Shown: positions 35,309 through 60,515, counted from the first letter of the stretch. The stretch: 64,000 nt of DNA from Sinonovacula constricta (GCA_007844125.1 CM017561.1:31733889-31797888), one strand, 5' to 3'. A program made the numbers and translations. The notes: a model not told the origin generated them from the sequence alone.

Positions 35309-36625
35309 CTTACAAGGTTTGCACGAGTTTTGTACTAAAGTAGAAGATTTCAATCTTAGAAACCTGTTCATTTCTTCTAAACTGTTAAGTAAGGCTTTCG
35401 TTTTCATAAACTAAGAAAGGCGTTTTCAAAATTCTTTCACCGCAATGGTTTTATTGCTTCTAAGTATAATAGCAGTATGAAAACACTGATGCAGAAAGGC
35501 ATAAGCCATCCTGCATTTTATGGAAATGTTTTATACAAGTTAAAGAAAATTAAGGGTCTCAATAATTTTTCTGACCACTTTACAAAACTTATCAGAAAAT
35601 GTATTGCAGACGGTTACAACCCGGGAATCCTTCGTTGTACTGCATTGCTTGCAATTGACCCTTTTACAGTCAAGAACTTGCATTGCTTTTAAATTACACG
35701 ATGACCGGACAGGTCGTTGAGACTAAATGAATACATTGACTATAAGCCATAATGGACAGTTACTGTTGGATTTCTTGTCTCTTCATCCCTTCAGTCGTTC
35801 CCTATATAGGTGAGACAACCTGAGCAGTCTCCATACCCTTTACGTGAGATTGCACAGTAGGTATAACATCGGGATTTTAGTACCTTCTTATATATATTAC
35901 GCCAACTGCGGATAAATCTTCATGAACTGTTTTTTTTTAACTTATTAGCTCTTAACAATACTACGCTTTATTTTGTTGGTAGGTTGTTTTCTAAATTTCG
36001 ATGTTTTCTTTCGTATTTTTTACATTTCACTTTTGACTTTTTTGGAACATTATATCATGGCATTATATGCCATATTTAAATTGATCTTGCTATAATATCA
36101 GCGCTTGGGATGTTTTATTTGTTCCTATAATATCTTATAATATATCAGCGCTTGGGCTGTTTTATTTCAAACTGATCTCTCGTTTGGGGGTTTTGTTTTT
36201 ACGTTGCTGAGGCTTTTATCTACTGTACATACTGTACATTTGTTTATAGTTTATTTTGTTGCTAGTTGTTATGTATGTATATAAGTTCATTGTATCTGTT
36301 TTATCTCCCGATGCAGGTGCTTCCTGTTAGTTGCTTTACTTTGACGGGATGTTGTTATTTACACTGTTTGTTTGCTAGAAAAACCTTCAGGAAGTGCGAG
36401 GTTGGAGCGCTCCACAAACCAGGTTTAAGCACCCCAGTTGGCCCTTTTGCCGATTGACCGTTCCAAGGCGGTAACTGATGGTTTTTCTTTATGTGTGTTA
36501 TGTCTCGTCTCTGTGTTTTTGTCACATTTGCATTTACCTTGTTTGCCTTTGTCTACTGGTAGATAAAAATTTAAATATCTGTGAAAATTTGATTGGACCT
36601 TTTCTTATTTACCTATTCGGTAAAT

Positions 36626-37129
36626 AGGTAAACATATAGTATAATACCTGATTGAGACGAATTCGGTATGTCCACGTGTGAAAAGATTTTCACACCTTGA
36701 TCTTACAGTCAACGATATTTAGCTCTGTTTACGCTTCATTCATTAGACATGAGAAACATATAGCTATTTTTTATTATTTTTACCGAAATACAAAAAAACA
36801 AAACAAATAACTATCGACAATATATCACCATTTTTAACAGGATGATTGTATTGTAGATATTAAATAAAATTAATAAGGTTTTAATTTATTAGAGGTTTTA
36901 ATTACAGTATGCAACATTATCAAAAATTGATAAGCTCTGTTAAAGATATTTTCCATGTGATGTCATGGGCATTCATAAGACAGTTTAAGGCAGCCATCTT
37001 TGAAGGCAGACGTTACTGCAGGCAGAAATCTGGAAATATGTGCTCTCTAAAACTCACCACTGTGCTTTTATTTTTCAGTCTATTTCACTGACTTTTATAT
37101 CAAATATCACAGCTTTTATGAAGTATTTT
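36626..37129. other. non-coding stretch, no gene seen
   Basis: AT-rich. The GGCAGCCATCTTTGAAGGCAG phrase at ~36990 is related to repeat D. Confidence 0.45.
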
Positions 37130-37475
37130 AATTATAACAACTATAATTTGATAGTTTAAAAGGTAAAAAAATGCAACCACAAAAGGTACACTGTTCATTT
37201 TGTTTAAGGATAAGCCAATAAAATTAATTTTGTGTATTAAAGCTTCGTGCATTTATCAATTTTTAAAAATATTGTATTTTAAAAATATGAATCTTTAAAG
37301 CTTTCCAATGGTGTAAAGTTTTTAATCTTTGGACCAATATCAAGAAATTACAAGAAAATAAAATTTTCGCCTCTATACAATTCATCTGAACATCCCTTGA
37401 AGTTTCCATCGAAGATGGCTGCCAAGATAAGTGACCTTCACTAATGTGGAAACTATCTATTAAAATTATCATGTG
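37130..37475 (-). repeat. dispersed repeat D, copy 2
   Basis: Inverted relative to 7770-8110. It shares TACACTGTTC, TTGGACCA and ATGGCTGCCAAGATAAG, with several indels. Confidence 0.75.
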
Positions 37476-37914
37476 ATAATTATGATTTTAAATAAATTTA
37501 TGCTCGTTATTTCTGTACAACGGTTATATATCTGTACCTTTACAGCATAATTTGTTTGAATCTTGCAAATAAAATCGAGTCTATCTTTTAATTCTCGGTA
37601 AAATAAAGAAAAAAAAACGTTGTTTAAAATAATAAATTACACGGACAGTAATAGGCCTGGAGATTTATTGGTTAATGCGCTGAAGCGCGACACCTATATT
37701 TGGAATGCTCAATGAAATTTCCACATGGTGAAAGTCTGTTTAGCGGTCTTTTAACCTTGATAAAATACGGGTCCTAATTCGGGAAACAGCGTTCAATTTT
37801 ATTTATTTAATTTTATACTTTGAGTGTGTTTCGCATTTGCTTTCATTTCCTTCTGCGTGATTGGTCACTAAATACACGATGGGCATGCAAAAACTTGTTT
37901 TGAATCGAAGTGCG

Positions 37915-38215
37915 AATCCCAGGGATACGGGAAATTGTATCCTTTTCGCAATAGCTTGCGCCTAGCCAGCTCTGGAACTCTGGAAGCGCCTTTACGCCTT
38001 TTCCCATTATAACTCTATGGGAGTTCACAATGAGCTATAGGTAGGTAGGTAGGTAGGCAGGCAGGTAGGCAGGCAGCAACTAAGGATACGAGAAATTGTT
38101 TGTTTGTTTGTTTGTTTTTGCGACAGCGCCTGCCTAGCCAGCACTGGAAACGCATTTACGCAGGCGCTTTTCCCATTACAACTCTTTGGGAGCTCCCATG
38201 GGCTATATATATAGG
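37915..38215. repeat. imperfect tandem duplication with GTAG and GTTT tracts
   Basis: 37918-38040 and 38080-38210 align: GATACGGGAAATTGT / GATACGAGAAATTGT, CCTAGCCAGC, CGCCTTTTCCCATTATAACT / GCGCTTTTCCCATTACAACT, TGGGAG. Between them is a GTAG/GCAG run (38041-38075), and the second copy has a GTTT run. Confidence 0.75.
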
Positions 38216-38537
38216 ACTTTTTGCTTTAAAAAGATGCCTGTTTGAAGCCTGTATTGGTGCCAGTAGCCCAAAATTCACGAGGTAAAACAAATGTGATAGC
38301 ACTTTAAATTCTAATTTAAGGGTTCCATGATTGATTTCTCATTAGAAACAATTTTGCCGGAACCTATTACTATATTTTATTAATAATATATTTACATATT
38401 AATTGACATTCATGATTATTAACTGATTAATAGGTACAGTAAAACCTCTCCAAAAAGGCAAATATGAGTAGCAACAACCTTTAAGCAGCAATACTCACCC
38501 CCACCCCCCCCCCAACCCCCTCCCCAAATTTCCAAAA

Positions 38538-38853
38538 TTATATATACCCCAAATTTTATTGGCCATTATTGTGACATCAAGCTGTTTGGGGAAGGGGGAC
38601 CATAAACATGTACAGGTATATGGGTAAAACAACAGATCGGCAACTCAGGCGCCCATTTAAGAGATATGTATTGCAGTGGACAGTCCATTGCTAAAACCCT
38701 TTTCGCGAGTGATAAAAATTATAATGGAGTGATTATTTTCTTTTTTTTTTTAAAAAAAAGCAATGCATGCAGTTAGAATATTTGTTATTAGTATCATACC
38801 ATTAAAAAAGAAAGAGCTACCTTCACAAGTAGATATAAGCATTGTGAGTTGTT
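38538..38853 (+). repeat. direct repeat E, copy 1
   Basis: About 315 bp very similar to 40987-41305 in the same orientation, from TATACCCCAAATTTT to TATAAGCATTGTG. Non-coding. Followed at once by a family A tail. Confidence 0.9.
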
Positions 38854-38857
38854 GCTA

Positions 38858-39020
38858 GTGTCAATGCGGTAACTGTTGGGTTTGCTGTTTTTGTTAACTT
38901 ACTTACCACAGATTTATTGCTACTTTTATATTTGGCTTACATGTGAATTCTTTCGTCCTGTGCTTTTTCAAATTTTGGTTTAAGTTGCGATGCTCATGGG
39001 ATTGTGTCATATATTCGAAT
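38858..39020 (+). mobile_element. family A element, 3' end only
   Basis: GCGGTAACTGTTGGGTTTGC through TACTTTTATATTTGGCTT to GTGTCATATATTCGAA: the last ~160 bp of the family. Confidence 0.75.
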
Positions 39021-40986
39021 CTACTAATCATGAGAGCGGTGCCTCTTATGAAACGCATTTAATGGGGACGACAGTTTAACAGGAGGATGTCGGAGGTGTT
39101 CTGTGAGACACTTTTCAGAAAAAATAACCAAGTGTTCCGTTTTTAACAGGGTAGTTTGCAACAATAAAGTGTAGCCGGTCATTATAAAAAGTAGCATAAA
39201 ACGTAGCCATTTGGCGAAGTTTTGTTTAACAAAAGAAACCGAGTATACCGATGTTTGCAATAGAGCCTGTAAATACAGATGTAGCAGAGAACAAGGAAAA
39301 CGAAGTAGCAAAAATACTCTACTTCAGAGTTACAGTTCGTTACTGTCAAATGTTTATGTGACTTATCAACAGTGTAAGAGAGTGTTTAGTTCCCGGGATC
39401 GTCATCTTCTTGTTTAATTAAGAAAATTAGCGCATGTTCTCTATGGCGCCGTTGATGTCTCACATCCTAGCTCTTTCTTGTTTTAATATTTTTTTTTGGA
39501 AATGTCTATGGGGGTGACGTCACAGCTTTAAGAAGCGATCGTATTTTTAATGGTTATGTTTGTACTATTTCAGCAGTAAAATGTCAACATTGTTATATAT
39601 ATAGTGTTTAGTTTAATTTGTTTCTTAAACAACTGTCATTTCAACAAAACAAAATAAAAACGCAAGAACTGTGACAAAAACAATAAAAATCTTATTAACA
39701 TAAACTGTTGATTCTTATTTTTATGTTACTCGACTACACTAATCCGTTTGCAAGGACAGACTGGACTAATTATCACAGACTTCTACAGAAACATTTTACT
39801 AGATAGATGTGTAAAATTTCTTCTACAATAAAGCTGTGTTAGGCATTTAGCTGTATGGTTGTATTTTTATTGTGTCTGTGTATAAAGTGCCTGAGCACTA
39901 AATACAGAAATGGGCTGACAGTTCGCGATTGATACACAAGCTAATTGACACTCATATTGTACATTAGTTGACCTTTTTCATTTTCTTTTAATTTCCAGAT
40001 ACTCATGAGACCTCTGTCACACGGTGCTAATGTAAAATGTATTAAACATGAATTAACATATAGATACCAAGTTCATTTTTTTTCTGACTGAAATTCATGT
40101 AGTATGGATTAAAGGAGGATACATTTTATATGGTTTTACATGTGTCTACATTTTATGGCCAGTAATTTCGACTTGTATGCGCCCTGGAGTACATATTTGG
40201 ATCAATACATACAAAATAAGTGAGCATATGTACGGAACAACATCGGTACAAATTAAAATTGTAATGACCAACAAAGACAGGTATAGACCAACAGTTCGGG
40301 AAAATTTCATAAGTATTTTAGAGTATGGATGGTTGTTGAGTTGTTGTGTTAAATAGTAATGTAAAAATAAGGCTCATATTTGATACTGCATTGGGAAAAC
40401 ATTTTCTTTTGATGAATGCTCCGTTTACAACATTTAATTTTTACGTTTGTTTTCAGGCGACATTGATGTTCTGCATCACCTTTTTCTTGTAAGGATATTT
40501 ACTGTGTTTAGAATGACATTTTGAATGTGTGTATGCTCTTCTTTTCTTCTGTTTCATCAAAGGTCAATTACATTATGAATATATGACATACTACTCTCTT
40601 GATATTGTTAAAACACTCATTAAGTAATGTTGAAATAAAGTAATGTTTTCTATTAGGTATTTTATCTTGGCATCTATGATGACCTCTGCGTAGCAACACC
40701 ACTTAGCAGCAACAGTTTTCTGTTCTTCGCCAAACGTTGCTGTGAAGGCGTTTAACTGTATTCTGGTGGGCACATTAACTTTAGTTGAACGCTTTTCTAA
40801 GGTATAAAGTTTATGTTGTTGTAGTTTTGACTTAATGCTTATATAGATCTCAAACATAAACGAACATGTTATTACAACAAACTTCGTATTATTTACTACT
40901 ATTGTTAGATTTTAGTCTCTAAAAGAAAATTCCATTATTTTCTAGGTAAAATACAATCCAAGAAAAAAGGTGTGTACACGGTTTTT
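39021..40986. other. non-coding stretch between the two E repeats
   Basis: No exon or transposon protein recognised. Sequence is AT-rich. Short open frames at 39211-39417 (+) and 40591-40857 (-) have no recognised domain. Confidence 0.45.
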
Positions 40987-41305
40987 ATATATACCCCAAA
41001 TTTTGATGGCCATTATAGTGACATCACACTGTTCGGGGGAGGGGGACCCTAAACATGTACAGGTATATGGATGAAACAACAGATCGGCAACACAGGCGTC
41101 CTTTTAAGAGATATTTATTATGTATTGCAGTGGACAGTCCATTGCTAAAACCCTTTTCGCGAGTGATAAAAATTATAATGGAGTGATTATTTCCTCTCTT
41201 TTTTTTTAAAAAAAAAGCAATGCATGTAGTTAGAATAATTGTTATTAGTATCATAACATTAAAAAGGAAAGAGCTACCTCCACAAGTAGATATAAGCATT
41301 GTGTC
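40987..41305 (+). repeat. direct repeat E, copy 2
   Basis: See copy 1 at 38538. It differs by scattered substitutions and a short insertion (TTATTATG) near 41118. Confidence 0.9.
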
Positions 41306-41849
41306 AAATTTGTTGTTCTAATAGCAATAGCACAGCTTAGATGGAGATCTTTTGCTCAGGTGTTATCGAATTGATTCTCTTGTATTTATCTATTGTCCAA
41401 ATAAATATGTTACCAGCAATATCCTACAATACAAGCTTGACAGAGTCAAGCTCCAGACAAAAAAAGGAAAGCATCAAGTAGGCTGAAATGTAATGCAATT
41501 TTTCTATTATGAACGATGACACATATATTCTTGTCTGACATTTTACCTCTTTCTGCCAAAGACCAACATAAACCATGACAAAGTATATATCATAAAAATA
41601 TTTACAGCTAGCTTGCAGCACATCATTGTTATACGGCAAACACGTCTTCGGCATTTATACTACTAGACAAAATTATAATCGAAGTATTTAGCAAAAGCGT
41701 AAGAAAGATATGCAAACCCATATATGGAAGACAAAATATGCAACGATTGTTCTACGATTAACGTATTTAAACTTTTACTAACGAGTTCAACGTTTTCAGA
41801 TCTATGAAATGAAAATCTTATAGCAGTATGAAACTGTATTGGTAGAAAA
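41306..41849. other. non-coding stretch, no gene seen
   Basis: AT-rich, with no repeat shared with the rest of the window that I could see. Confidence 0.45.
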
Positions 41850-42200
41850 TGCTCCTATAATATTAAAAGGTCAAGGGTCTCAATAACTTGAATGAAATAA
41901 CTCCAGTAACATCGTTACAATAAGTAAACTTGACAAACTGTTAAGATAGGTTATTACAATCCGGGAATCCTTCGTTGTACTTCATTGCAACTGACAAAGA
42001 AAAAAAACTTGCATTGCCTTTAGATTACACGATGGCTGGAAAGGTCGTTGAGGCTATATTAGTACAATGACTTAAACTCATGACTTGGATAACCACTGTT
42101 GGAATTCTGTCACTTCGTCTATCCAATCGTGCCCTGTTTGATTAGTCTCCTTGTCCGTTACTTGAGATTAAACAACATTGTAACATTTTGAACATGCCAT
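41850..42200 (+). mobile_element. Penelope-like element, 3' RT fragment
   Basis: Aligns with 35540-35880: GGTCAAGGGTCTCAATAA, CCGGGAATCCTTCGTTGTAC, ACTTGCATTGC and the stretch after the stop codon. It is a small, heavily mutated third copy of the end of the RT. Confidence 0.75.
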
Positions 42201-43129
42201 TTGCGGATTAATCCTCGGCTTATCAAAATGCTACATTTGAATCGGGTATGCCAATATCGCATATTATGATGTAAACTTTTTTGCGCTTTTAGTAGCAAAA
42301 AGTTCATTTTTATGAAAGACCGCTTGTCGACTGTAAATAAGGTATGTTTTTAATTGCAATAATACATTGAAAAAAATCATACCTCAAATATGCGCCATGT
42401 TCTTGTAGATGGTTAAGACGACCATGCATCGTGAATTTTAAAAGGGGTGACTGTAAAATCATAGCGCCCGATTATGTCTTTGAATTTCGTTTTTAAAAGC
42501 CGTGTATTTCTCAGACTTTCATATTTCATATTTTCGAAGTCATAGTTAACCGTCCTCTAAAATGCTTAAGTGTTTTCGTAGGTCTTTTTCACTTTTACAA
42601 AAATTCGAACAACATTAATACATCATAATGCAGATCAAGGGACGTAACCATAGTGCCATTTGAAAGCTCCTGATAAGTGCGGCTTTTCTAACTTACTTGT
42701 TTTTATCATTCACTGTGTTTATGATCTACACACTTTGTGCAAGTTTAATGTTTGAAACGAATATATATTATTTTTTTATGTGAGTAAATTACATAAGTGC
42801 AAACATTTTAAGTCTAATAACTTAAAATTGATTTCATTAATTGACTGAACGTTTGTTCAAGAAGTAGTAAACATTGGTTGTTCTAGATTAACAATTAGTT
42901 AGTCATCGATTCGTCAATGCTTGTTGACCTGGAATCATTTCCCGATATAGAGAGAACTGAAAGACAGACAGACAGACAGGGAGACAGATGTGTGTGGGCC
43001 TGGGTGTGTCTGTGCGGTTATGCGTGCGGTTGTATGTGTGCATGTGTGCGGTTGTGTGTGTGTCAAAATATACATGTTCACATTCTTTCAATAGAACAAG
43101 TGGCATTTAAATATATCAACAACCATTGA
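42201..43129. other. non-coding stretch downstream of the opsin
   Basis: No gene seen. A GACA run and GT-rich tract lie at 42963-43065. The opsin 3' UTR begins at its right edge. Confidence 0.5.
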
Positions 43130-55707
<12,578 letters not shown>

Positions 55708-55779
55708 TTTAAATCACTTTGATCGGGAAAATACACCGCTTTCTCTCTTAATTAACCCCTGAAGCCAAAACTGTTCATG

Positions 55780-55785
55780 CTTATA
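55780..55785 (-). promoter_or_regulatory. candidate TATA box of the opsin
   Basis: TATAAG on the minus strand, about 75 bases upstream of the ATG, in TTGTATAAGCATG. A second TATATA lies ~165 bases upstream. The nearer one would give a short 5' UTR. Confidence 0.4.
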
Positions 55786-58194
55786 CAACCAGACCTTAGC
55801 TATCAATACTGCTTTCGTTCTTTACAAAAGCATTCTACAGACTGTACCTTTACTATAGTCTTAGCTACTATATATTTGTCTGTGCTTTAGAAAACCAATA
55901 TATTGAAGGTGGCTGTTCGCGACAGTCTCGTTGATGCAGGGATACACATAGGACCTGCACTGGTGTGATAAGGTCGAGAGAACGAGACAAGTTGTTTGGT
56001 GGCATACGATCTAGGCGATCTATTTATATCGTAGTGTTATAATACATCACAATCAGGCAAACTGTAGACATGTATTACAAATGGGAAAATAAGAATAAGA
56101 GCGTTTTTATTTACTTAGACACTTCGAACGTCATAATGCTATTTCTAAAGTTGATCCGCATAGACACTTTTTTCAACATTATGATGGAATCACGTGAATA
56201 TTTCTACTTTTAAAATATTAATATTTAATGTTTTTGATTATTTAAATAAAGCGCGTAGAAAGCGTAAAAAGACCTTTATCGTATTTAATAATATTTACTG
56301 TATTCCCTTTGATGCCGACTCTTTTTGACTATCGAATGTTGATATATGTTGTTGCCTTGCGAACAAATTAAAATTCTGTTGATGTAAACATCTTGTATGA
56401 TGATCACGTGCGCAATGTTTCATTGGAAAAAGAAGTTTATTAAGTATATTCAATCTGACATGTGACGGCAATGTAGAATATAAAGCTACTAGTATCAATC
56501 AACTAATATTACCTGATTGATGGCTGCAAAAAATGTTCTATCCGATGATAACGTAAAAAGGTACATTAATATAAAAATAATGCAACCGATAGTGTATTTA
56601 ATTCGTCGGCATTATGTTGTTTACTTTATCGTCGAAATTGAACATTTGTCTCTTCCTACGTGCCGTTATATTTATATTTATTTATTTATTTATTTATTTA
56701 TTTATTCTGATCTATAACGATCTGTGTCTAATACATTACTCAGCAACGCTATCATACAAGTCATTTGTACTAAAACATCTAAAATGACTATTTCGTATAG
56801 AAAAGGTATGACATCAAAATTGAACTAACTCAATTATAATTTGAAAAGGAAGGACAATAAGTTGTTCAACTGCCTCAAAATAATGGTTCAAAGATAATGG
56901 GCTGTTTGCGTATAGCACGTTATGCAATAATGAAGAGCCTATTTCTCAGTGTAAATTTCACAAAGCTCGGAAACTCTGATATGATTGTTATTGGACTGAC
57001 TAATGTCCAGACAGAAGAAACTACATTGCAATAAGCAATACACGCATGCTGCGTTTGTGTGTGTGTGTGTGTGTGTTGTTTTGTTTGTTTGTGTTTTGTT
57101 GTTGTTGTTGTTTGTTTGTTTTTTGTTTTGTTTTGTTTTTTTGTTGTGTGTGTTTTGTTGTTGTTGTTGTTGTTTGTTTTTGTTTTTTGTTTTTTTTTTG
57201 GGGGGGGGGGTGTGGTGGGGTTAGATTTTTAAGCTATTCCTAGGTATACAGGTATGTACTTACTGAACTAGCAATTTAAGGGGCTTTTACATGCATGCCC
57301 GAATACACACTTATCTCTCTCTCTCACACACATACACGTACGCACGCACACACGCACGCACGCACACACACACACACGCCAAGGATTTTTACAAAAATAA
57401 AGAAAGAAAGCGACGATCCTAATCAAATATTAGTAATAAAATGCAAATACCAATGACATTTTAAAAAACGACCATTATAGTAATTCTAAATATGACAATT
57501 AGACTTGGCACCGACAAATCCTAGTACGTTCACCTCAATGAATCTGATCAAGGATACATCGGGTCGTCTAACCAGTAGAGTGATCGAGAATAAGCACAGC
57601 CTCACAACGATCTTGCCCATTTGAAGATAAAGAATATATGAAATATGAATGTATGATATGTATGAAACCGTGGCTATTTGATTTTGACAGATAATTATAG
57701 TAGAACGCCTATTTACTTTGAACAAATAGTTTATCGCCTGCGCCTGCGCGAAAGGATAAACCAATTGCAGTATTCAAATGCCTTGCAGTTAGTTGTTGTT
57801 GTTTTTTGTGTTGTTATTTTTAAGTTAGACCTGATCAAGTATTTCCAATTAAAACAAAACTTGAAAATATTTCACTATGGCTTTACAATACTGATTTATC
57901 AGAGATATATCAGTTTCGAATTTTTCTTCATTTTTATTTATTTATCATTTTCTTTTATTTGTTTATTTGTGAACCAGCAAACGGACATGAAAGCTTTTGA
58001 CAAATACTGCAACTAAACAAAGTGTACCTCGGTTAAAGTGTTTCAAAAATCTATGTTTCGAAATTATTTTTACTTATCGGAGTTGATTCTAGCTGAAATA
58101 CTTTTGTTACTCTGGTTTTCGGTTGTTGTGGATACACCAAGAGATATGTAGAAACAAAGAAAATCTCAAGAAAATGATAAAGAAAGAAATACAG
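55786..58194. other. upstream of the opsin: simple repeats, no gene
   Basis: Contains (TTTA)n at 56668-56706, a GT/GTTT-rich tract ending in poly-G at 57055-57215, and an AC/ACGC tract at 57320-57378. Open frames over these are low-complexity. Confidence 0.6.
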
Positions 58195-58512
58195 AGCTTT
58201 CCGAAAATCCGCTCCTTGATCCTATCACCAACATTCATATGCTCAAGACGCATATAGCAAGATCTGACAGGGCAAGACCCACAATGAACACGTTATAAGA
58301 TTCACTTATGAACTTATCCTTAAAAGTAAATACAATGTCAATGCATTCTCACTCAACACGACAATAAACATAACAACCGTAAAGATGCAGATCAGTACTT
58401 ATACTAAATGAGGGATTACAAGGACGAGCTTATGGTTAGTTGCTAAATTATCTACTGGATGCAGGTTTGACTCATTTACATGTAACAGTTCATCACCATA
58501 CTCATCTTATAA
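58195..58512 (-). pseudogene. decayed copy of opsin exon 1
   Basis: On the minus strand it resembles opsin exon 55707-55368 from the N-terminus (DELLHVNESN against DTDQLMLTFNETN) through TM1 (ENALTLYL) to TM2 (YNVFIVGLALSDLAICV). A base is lost in the KDKF loop, and stop codons occur before TM1 and after LSDLAICVLSI. No donor or downstream exon was found. It is a partial tandem duplicate about 2.8 kb upstream of the opsin. Confidence 0.8.
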
Positions 58513-58953
58513 GGCTACGATTTTGCCTTTATTATATTTCTTGTATTTATTTAGCAAAATAGTATGCTAAAGTGAACATAAACTATTTAAAAAATAAATA
58601 TTCCTTATAAGAGCAAACTGAATTTTCATGTAGAATATATATCTAGCGGCATGGTGCGCCTTTCTGTGAACCGAAACCCCGATTTAAACCTGTGGTATGG
58701 TGTTGAAGTTAATAATGACGTCAATAGATTCATTCAATGGCGATACTAGAAAACAACCAAAATCGTATTTTGTTTCCTCATCATTGTATTTCCGCTTCCT
58801 TGTCTACTCCATTCCATGTATTGACTTATGTATTGTCAGTAATAATACAAATGACAAAAACATGGTGTCAATAACACGGTTACATATTTGTACTTATTTG
58901 TTGCGATCAACATATATATTTAAATTTAATCATATTATATAAATAAAAACCAC

Positions 58954-58965
<12 letters not shown>
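58513..58965. other. non-coding stretch, no gene seen
   Basis: AT-rich, leading into a TA repeat. Confidence 0.45.

Positions 58966-59040
<75 letters not shown>
58966..59040. repeat. (TA)n microsatellite
   Basis: About 75 bp of pure TA. Confidence 0.97.
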
Positions 59041-59041
<1 letters not shown>

Positions 59042-59559
59042 GTATATATGATGTTAGACGATGAAAACCCAAACATCGTTTCAGTAATTAAAAATCAACA
59101 CTACAGACACGGACCTTTCCATATAAACATAAACGCAAACAAATAGAAAATTAGTTGCAGGAATTAAAACAGAAACACACTAGAACTCTGATGTAAACAA
59201 ATACATAGAATACACTTTAATGTGCTACAAACTACACCTACAAATTCATTGACCAACTTTTTTAAACTATTGCAGCTTTTTTCTTCTTTCTAGAGGAAAC
59301 AAACATGATATTAGAGGTATTAGATTATGGAGATTATTGTACTTGTCATTTACAGTGGTGGGAAAGGTTTGTGAACGGTTTCCATTGGTCCTGTATAGCA
59401 GTCATATTTTCTTGGCATATCGTTCAATAATTATATAACGATTGTATATACTAGATACAAGGGGAAAAGCATGAAAGAGTTGAGACCTTTATGAAAAGAA
59501 AGAAATTGAGCTGAACCTAAGGGCATTAAAATGTGAGGAGGCCATTTTCGGTGGAGTTA
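59041..59559. other. non-coding stretch, no gene seen
   Basis: No recognised feature; may include the upstream part of the gag-like relic. Confidence 0.4.
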
Positions 59560-59936
59560 AATTTGATCAGATGTCGTTACCTGAATACAATTTTGAGAAC
59601 AGAACACAAACATACATCAATAATTTACATGATCTACAGACGGATGTACAGCCAGAGAATTTCATTATATCTGACATTGCCACTATCTTGCTAAGAAAAC
59701 AATTGATTCCTGAGCGACAAACCAGAGTCTTACAATGCCTGGAAATGTATAATAGCTGAACTGAAGGTGTCGGAAAGTGAGGAATTAGGCTTGCTTGTGA
59801 ACAAACCCTCGGTCAGATCAAAAGAAGTTGTCAAGTGTGTCAGAAATGGACACCCAAATGATGTTTCTAGTGCCTTGAAACTTATTTGGGACAGATTTGA
59901 TGAAATGTATTTTAGACCAGAGATAATTGAGGCCAC

Positions 59937-60025
59937 ACTGTCGGGTTTGCTCTTATTGTTATATGACTCATCACAGATTTGTTCTCACTTTTACATTTGG
60001 CGTGCATAGGACCTTGTCTTATATA
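59937..60025 (+). mobile_element. family A element, tail fragment
   Basis: CTGTCGGGTTTGCTCTTATT to CTTATATATTC: only the last ~90 bp. It is followed after ~47 bp by the start of a longer copy. Confidence 0.75.
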
Positions 60026-60072
60026 TTCTTATTCACGATCACAACAATGTTACTTGTGCAGTGTGGCGGTCG

Positions 60073-60515
60073 TAAAAAAATCTCCCCGTGCATGTAATCA
60101 ATGTTGTCATTTAATTCATCCTATAAGGATTGTTACTTGTATTTCCTTTGATGGACATTGGACTTTGGTTCCTCAATTCCATCTCCGCATGAAAAGGATG
60201 CTACAACCATTTACTCTCCTCTGGTCATTTTTTTTCTTGATTCGAAAAGTGAATTTTATTTAGTATTAACGTTTTCTGTAGGTTTTCTAATCGAAATAAT
60301 ACCTTTCTCTCTTCTAAACACTATGTAGACATTATTTTTCAATGACGTCACTTCTCCAAGGCGGTAACTGTCGGGTTTGCTCTTATTGTTAAATGACTCA
60401 TCACAGATTTGTTCTCACTTTTACATTTGGCGTGCATGTGGATACCTTGGTCCTGTGTCTTTTCATTTTTTGTATATGTTGCAATGTTCATAAGACTGTC
60501 TTATATTTTATTGAA
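60073..60515 (+). mobile_element. family A element with core deletion
   Basis: Starts AAAAAATCTCCCCGTGCATG and ends near GTCTTATATTTTATTG. Between TGACGTCACTTCT (60343) and CCAAGGCGGTAACTG (60357) the ATCAGCGC segment and first hairpin are missing, giving ~440 bp. Confidence 0.8.

Larger units (their letters stand above)
31540..36625 (+). mobile_element. Penelope-like retroelement with N-terminal GIY-YIG domain, degenerate
   Basis: Reading rightward: a 5' region homologous to family A; a start codon at 31642; a Cys cluster (C-x4-C-x2-C-x4-C, ~31922-31965); a GIY-YIG nuclease domain (NIIYVIT at ~32040, YVGQTGR at 32089, RFREH at ~32123); a linker; then a reverse transcriptase. The RT has SLYWIPKLHK (33480), FSTLYTSLPH (34097), GIPMGTNCAPL (34340) and YLDD (34476), and its C-terminal part is at 35315-35692. 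A 3' UTR follows to ~36625 with the core hairpins near 36430. Many stops and frameshifts show it is dead. Two insertions interrupt it: 33730-34074 and 34739-35308. The order nuclease-then-RT is that described for the permuted (Naiad-type) Penelope clade. No second nuclease follows the RT. Confidence 0.88.

Noticed and set aside
39211..39417. Cys/Arg-rich 68-codon frame
   Set aside because: No splice context, no signal peptide and no family; likely chance.
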